64,000 nt of DNA from the NCBI RefSeq assembly GCF_964204645.1, contig NC_134025.1:29108001-29172000 (forward strand), in the 5' to 3' direction. Below, piece by piece: positions 60,221-64,000 of the stretch (positions are counted from its first letter, which is position 1; every line of letters starts with the position of its first letter). This stretch comes from Tubulanus polymorphus (Eukaryota; Nemertea; Palaeonemertea; Tubulaniformes; Tubulanidae). A program made the translations under genes and the position numbers. Under the pieces are notes generated by a model. That model searched no databases. It was not told the origin of the DNA and saw only the letters and a list, made by a program, of their open reading frames with translations.

Positions 60221-60534
60221 ACATGGGTTTGAATTAATTTATGAATATATATTAGATTTCCGATTTTTTTCTATCCTCTCTAAATCATCTCCCGTCTGCA
60301 GTGACCTCATGGGGCGAATAAAAAGAAATGTAAAAGAAATATACGCTGGGTTTCAAAACTTAATTTCAGGAACTTTTATAGCCTCAAATCTATCAATTAT
60401 TTTCTTGCAAAACCAAAACGTATTTCTTTAAAGAAAAATATGTACTACTTTTCTCCCACCAGAAAAGAGTACAGTTTCAATGTGTCCGAATTCGTAAAAC
60501 AGTATACAAATAAATATGTTCTCGTTGTTTTTAG

Positions 60535-60620
60535 CTGCGGGTGTGGGCGATGTTCCCGAAATTATGCAGTTGTTCAATGAGGCATTCGATAGATACCGTA
60601 CTACCGAAAATATTCACTAG
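60535..60620 (+). CDS. Candidate terminal exon, unrecognised gene
   Basis: A good acceptor (GTTCTCGTTGTTTTTAG) opens a frame of 27 residues (AGVGDVPEIMQLFNEAFDRY then RTTENIH) ending in TAG. The amphipathic helix-like wording and codon use look real. The other exons of the gene were not found, and no AATAAA follows closely. Confidence 0.33.
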
Positions 60621-62327
60621 TAATTCACGCAAGCTTGAATCCAGCGTTCTTGTTCGGGCATTCAAATATAAATCACTAGTCATTGACGAGGAATCCGGCA
60701 AAATGGCCAATTCATCTCAATAACTGACGATTTCTGGTCGTATTCACCCTGATTTATCTAAAAAAACGGACAGTTTCCCGTCGTGATGTATTCAGTAATT
60801 TGGCTTAGCCTACGACTGCCGTGCATAAACCAATTAACAAGAATAATTCACTGTGCTTCTGGAATGGCGATACTGAACTATCAATTCATCAACTGATACA
60901 CAAAATCCATCCGCAAGGTTCTAGAAATGATATTCGGCTATTCATGCTGCATCATGCGACAGAGGCTTAAACGTTTTCGTAGTGAGATGAAAGCGCTCTA
61001 TATACACGATATGAAAAAAGTTGCGCATTCCCAATCTGCCCGAGGCACTCTGTCACTTTTATTAGATGTCGTTATTATTTGTTCGATTTCCTACTCAATA
61101 CCAGTGAAAGAAATATGGTATGATGGTTTACAGTAAGACGCGTGCACGTACAACCAGCTGAATATATTGCCGAATTCTTTTCGCACGTGCTCGGCAGTGC
61201 TGGTTATTGTATAATAAGTTACTCGAACGTCATGTTGGAAATGGCACGAAAGTGATTACAAATACCAGAAAATGTTTACAATCCATACTATCATTTAGAA
61301 AACGTGTCTTTTGTGAATAGGCCGTTTGCTTCTTATTCGTTATTTCTGTTTATTTCTGCACATTTATACAATGGTTTTACCAAAGGTTGTAGGAAATTTT
61401 AAAGCGTGTTTGAATTATTGATAACAATGAAAAGTTTCTTGTTGCAAAGCCTACCTTGTAATATGAGACATAAAGACAACGATATCCGAAGTAGGAGTTT
61501 CATATTCCACATGATGTCAGCAGCAGCAGCAACCGTCTGGAGTTAACTGACTAGTTTACAGCATCACGCAGCATCAATGTCACTGGACCACATCCATTTG
61601 CGATACGGGCGAATGTGATCGATCACGCATCCCGGTTCACCGTTTGGCGTCACAATGCGACCATCAGACAACTAACCCTCCTCTTCGTCTATTTTGTCTA
61701 ATTCTATATTTTTCAACCTCGTGGATAAAAGGAATCGTGCACATATATAAATACAACTGTACTTGTCATTTAAGTAATTTCATTAGAATCGCTTTGTCGA
61801 TGTTCTTTCGTCGAAATATCAAACGTTTCATGTGTGCCCTTAAGATACACAAGAGAATAAACTCTGTTCATCCCCGTGGACGAAACGACACAAAATATTC
61901 CGCGCATATATTGGTGGCAGGGGGAATTCTTATCCCATTCCTTGTCACAGCAGTTGATTGGGGTAATTCAATGTTCGGTGAAGGGTGCCGCATCAATTTA
62001 CGTTCATTTACCTTCGTAATGACAGGTTTTCAAGCCGAGTTTATGTAGCTTTCACCCGGGGGACTGATTCCCATCCACGTCGATCCATTTGCCAATAACA
62101 TACGTCCACTTGGCTGATTGCTGCTAGCGGTCAGGGAATATCGTATTGTCCTCGCCCCATCCAAAAAAGCTTTGCAAATTAGGATTTGAGTTGTCACCTC
62201 GAAATAAAAACAGCCGGTTATTCATCACGACCTTGAAGGTTTGAGATGCCGTAACGTAAAACCTTTAGAATAAGAGACACACCTTTAAAATAGGAGAGAA
62301 AACACGTGAATAAAGATTGAAGCTTGT
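60621..62327. other. Intergenic, no supported gene
   Basis: The plus-strand open frame at 61644-62048 (134 codons) begins at a non-ATG codon and shows no domain, so it is not called. Confidence 0.3.
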
Positions 62328-62333
62328 TTTATT
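62328..62333 (-). terminator. Poly(A) signal for the galectin-like gene
   Basis: TTTATT on the plus strand, about 490 nt past the stop at 62824. Confidence 0.4.
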
Positions 62334-62823
62334 GAAACTTGTTACGTCTATAGAAATGAATGTCACAAAATGATTATGATTGAAGTGATTTTCTAGGCTT
62401 CACATACGATTTACTGATTCAGACATTCTTACACTGTTTCACATACGAACTGTATTTTATAGGTACATGATCAATTAGCACGAATCAACTATTAATAAAG
62501 AATGCAAGTCGGTGATTATAATGCAGCAGACTCAGTCTATAGCGGTACCGGTCTATCAGGTAATCTGTTCAAACTCGGAGAACCCTATCATAAAGATGAA
62601 AACAATTTAAATCTTAAAGGAGATTAAGATATTTTGTCCCTATTTGTCAACGTAGAAAATCCGAAGATCTATACCGGAGTGTCTAAGCGGTAACATTTTT
62701 CCGGTCTCGGTGCTACCTCTATAGGCGGAGTCTACTGTACGCGTTTTGATTAACATTTTTGCCACTGTTAGGAACTAGAATATTAAGTAGAGCGTTGATT
62801 AATAAAGAAACGACCGGATACAC

Positions 62824-63327
62824 CTAATGGAGGCGACCCGCGAAACATTGCAGCGCAGAAACGAAATCCTTGGCCAACGTGAGAGAAACATTTGGGTGAA
62901 TGTGAATCTTTATCATCGAACGAGTTCCCCACGGAGGTAAAGTCGTACCCAGGAAAATGATCCTCTCGTTGTAACTGTTAACTAAGGGCATGTCCGGATG
63001 CCAGGTCTTCGTACATCGCGCCATCTATCAACAAAGACAAAAAATGTTTTAGTAACAATCTTCTCTAACGAAATATGATTTATTGTAATATAATGAAACG
63101 AAATTTTACCCCCGTTAACCCGAAACAACATCCGAAAATACCGCAACAACAGGGCGCTTCAGCATTGATGTTTTGTTCAGCCCTAACTCCGGATGCAGTG
63201 TGCAGTTCGATGCTGTAGAAATTGTGCAGCGGAATCGGTTTGTAAGAAGTAGCATCGGATTGAGATGCAGTAACGTGATAGCCTCCGGGAGTCTTTTTCG
63301 GGTCACCGTATTGCTCAAGTTTGGCAT
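62824..63327 (-). CDS. Last two exons of a galectin-like protein (5' end outside the window)
   Basis: Exon 63110-63327 follows the acceptor CTTTCTATTCAAG in a frame needing one upstream base and reads [20 protein letters not shown], then [13 protein letters not shown], then a striking Cys patch ([13 protein letters not shown]), ending ACGGGG before the donor GTAAAA. Exon 62824-63024 continues in phase 0: [45 protein letters not shown], then TAG. The pattern 'G-x-x-I-x-x-x-G, alternating strand, D-x-x-x-A-L, R' resembles the N-terminal half of a galectin carbohydrate-recognition domain, but the sugar-contacting HFNPR reads QCFAGR and the WGxEER half is absent. So this is either a truncated, non-sugar-binding galectin relative or a different beta-sandwich. 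The first exon has a second open frame, which adds doubt. Confidence 0.45.
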
Positions 63328-63361
63328 CTTGAATAGAAAGGTATATATATGGTATATATAT

Positions 63362-63965
<604 letters not shown>

Positions 63966-64000
63966 TCACTTTAGCCAAGTGTATATATAATCCAGTCGGT

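Noticed and set aside
61644-62048. 134-codon plus-strand frame
   Set aside because: Starts at a TTG, mixed composition, no splice signals or domain.
62670-62715. tRNA-Ser/Leu-like A-box motif (GTGTCTAAGCGGTAAC)
   Set aside because: No matching B box or acceptor stem; not enough for a tRNA or SINE call.

Overview
This looks like a piece of an intron-rich animal nuclear genome, AT-rich overall. Genes are split into short exons with clean GT-AG junctions and AATAAA poly(A) signals, and the spaces between them hold microsatellites and small inverted-repeat elements. Recognisable families (Kv channel, TIR receptor with Ig domains, FABP, AP-4 mu, mitochondrial Met-tRNA formyltransferase, astacin fold) fit a marine invertebrate bilaterian. 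A lophotrochozoan such as a mollusc is my guess, but nothing in the window proves it. All exon models were built by hand from splice sites, reading phase and family resemblance.

Layout. 1-14 kb is almost empty: one clear exon of a voltage-gated K+ channel (minus, 1656-1929), one possible 5' exon for it (9388-9450), and a 22-bp-stem hairpin (13750-13820). 14.5-20.8 kb is one giant minus-strand exon for a ~1,895-residue, mostly disordered, basic/acidic, probably nuclear protein that I do not recognise. 24.8-26.8 kb holds a five-exon minus-strand gene for a 131-residue secreted protein. It keeps astacin landmarks but has lost the zinc-binding and catalytic residues, and two small transposon-like elements sit in its introns.

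28-40.5 kb is the dense gene block: a ten-exon Ig-Ig-TM-TIR receptor (+), a convergent small Cys-rich membrane protein (-), a four-exon FABP (+), a 13-exon AP4M1 (+) and a ten-exon MTFMT (+). A secreted/glycosylated-looking terminal exon (-) touches the MTFMT 3' end. 41.6-44.1 kb holds at least six 3' exons of an acidic orphan gene (-).

45-62 kb is sparse. It contains a 157-bp (AT)n tract, isolated candidate exons on both strands, a possible tRNA-derived SINE, an ETS-type palindrome (51131), a perfect 36-bp palindrome (56736) and a cluster of four CRE sites (57842-57926). The right edge has two exons of a minus-strand gene with galectin-like character, its intron carrying a ~596-bp (AT)n tract that stops 37 bp from the splice acceptor.

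The genes do not form one pathway. AP4M1 (trans-Golgi sorting), MTFMT (mitochondrial translation initiation) and FABP (lipid carriage) are housekeeping or metabolic neighbours. The TIR receptor, the dead astacin and the galectin-like protein are the accessory, possibly immune or secreted, content and the most rewarding targets.
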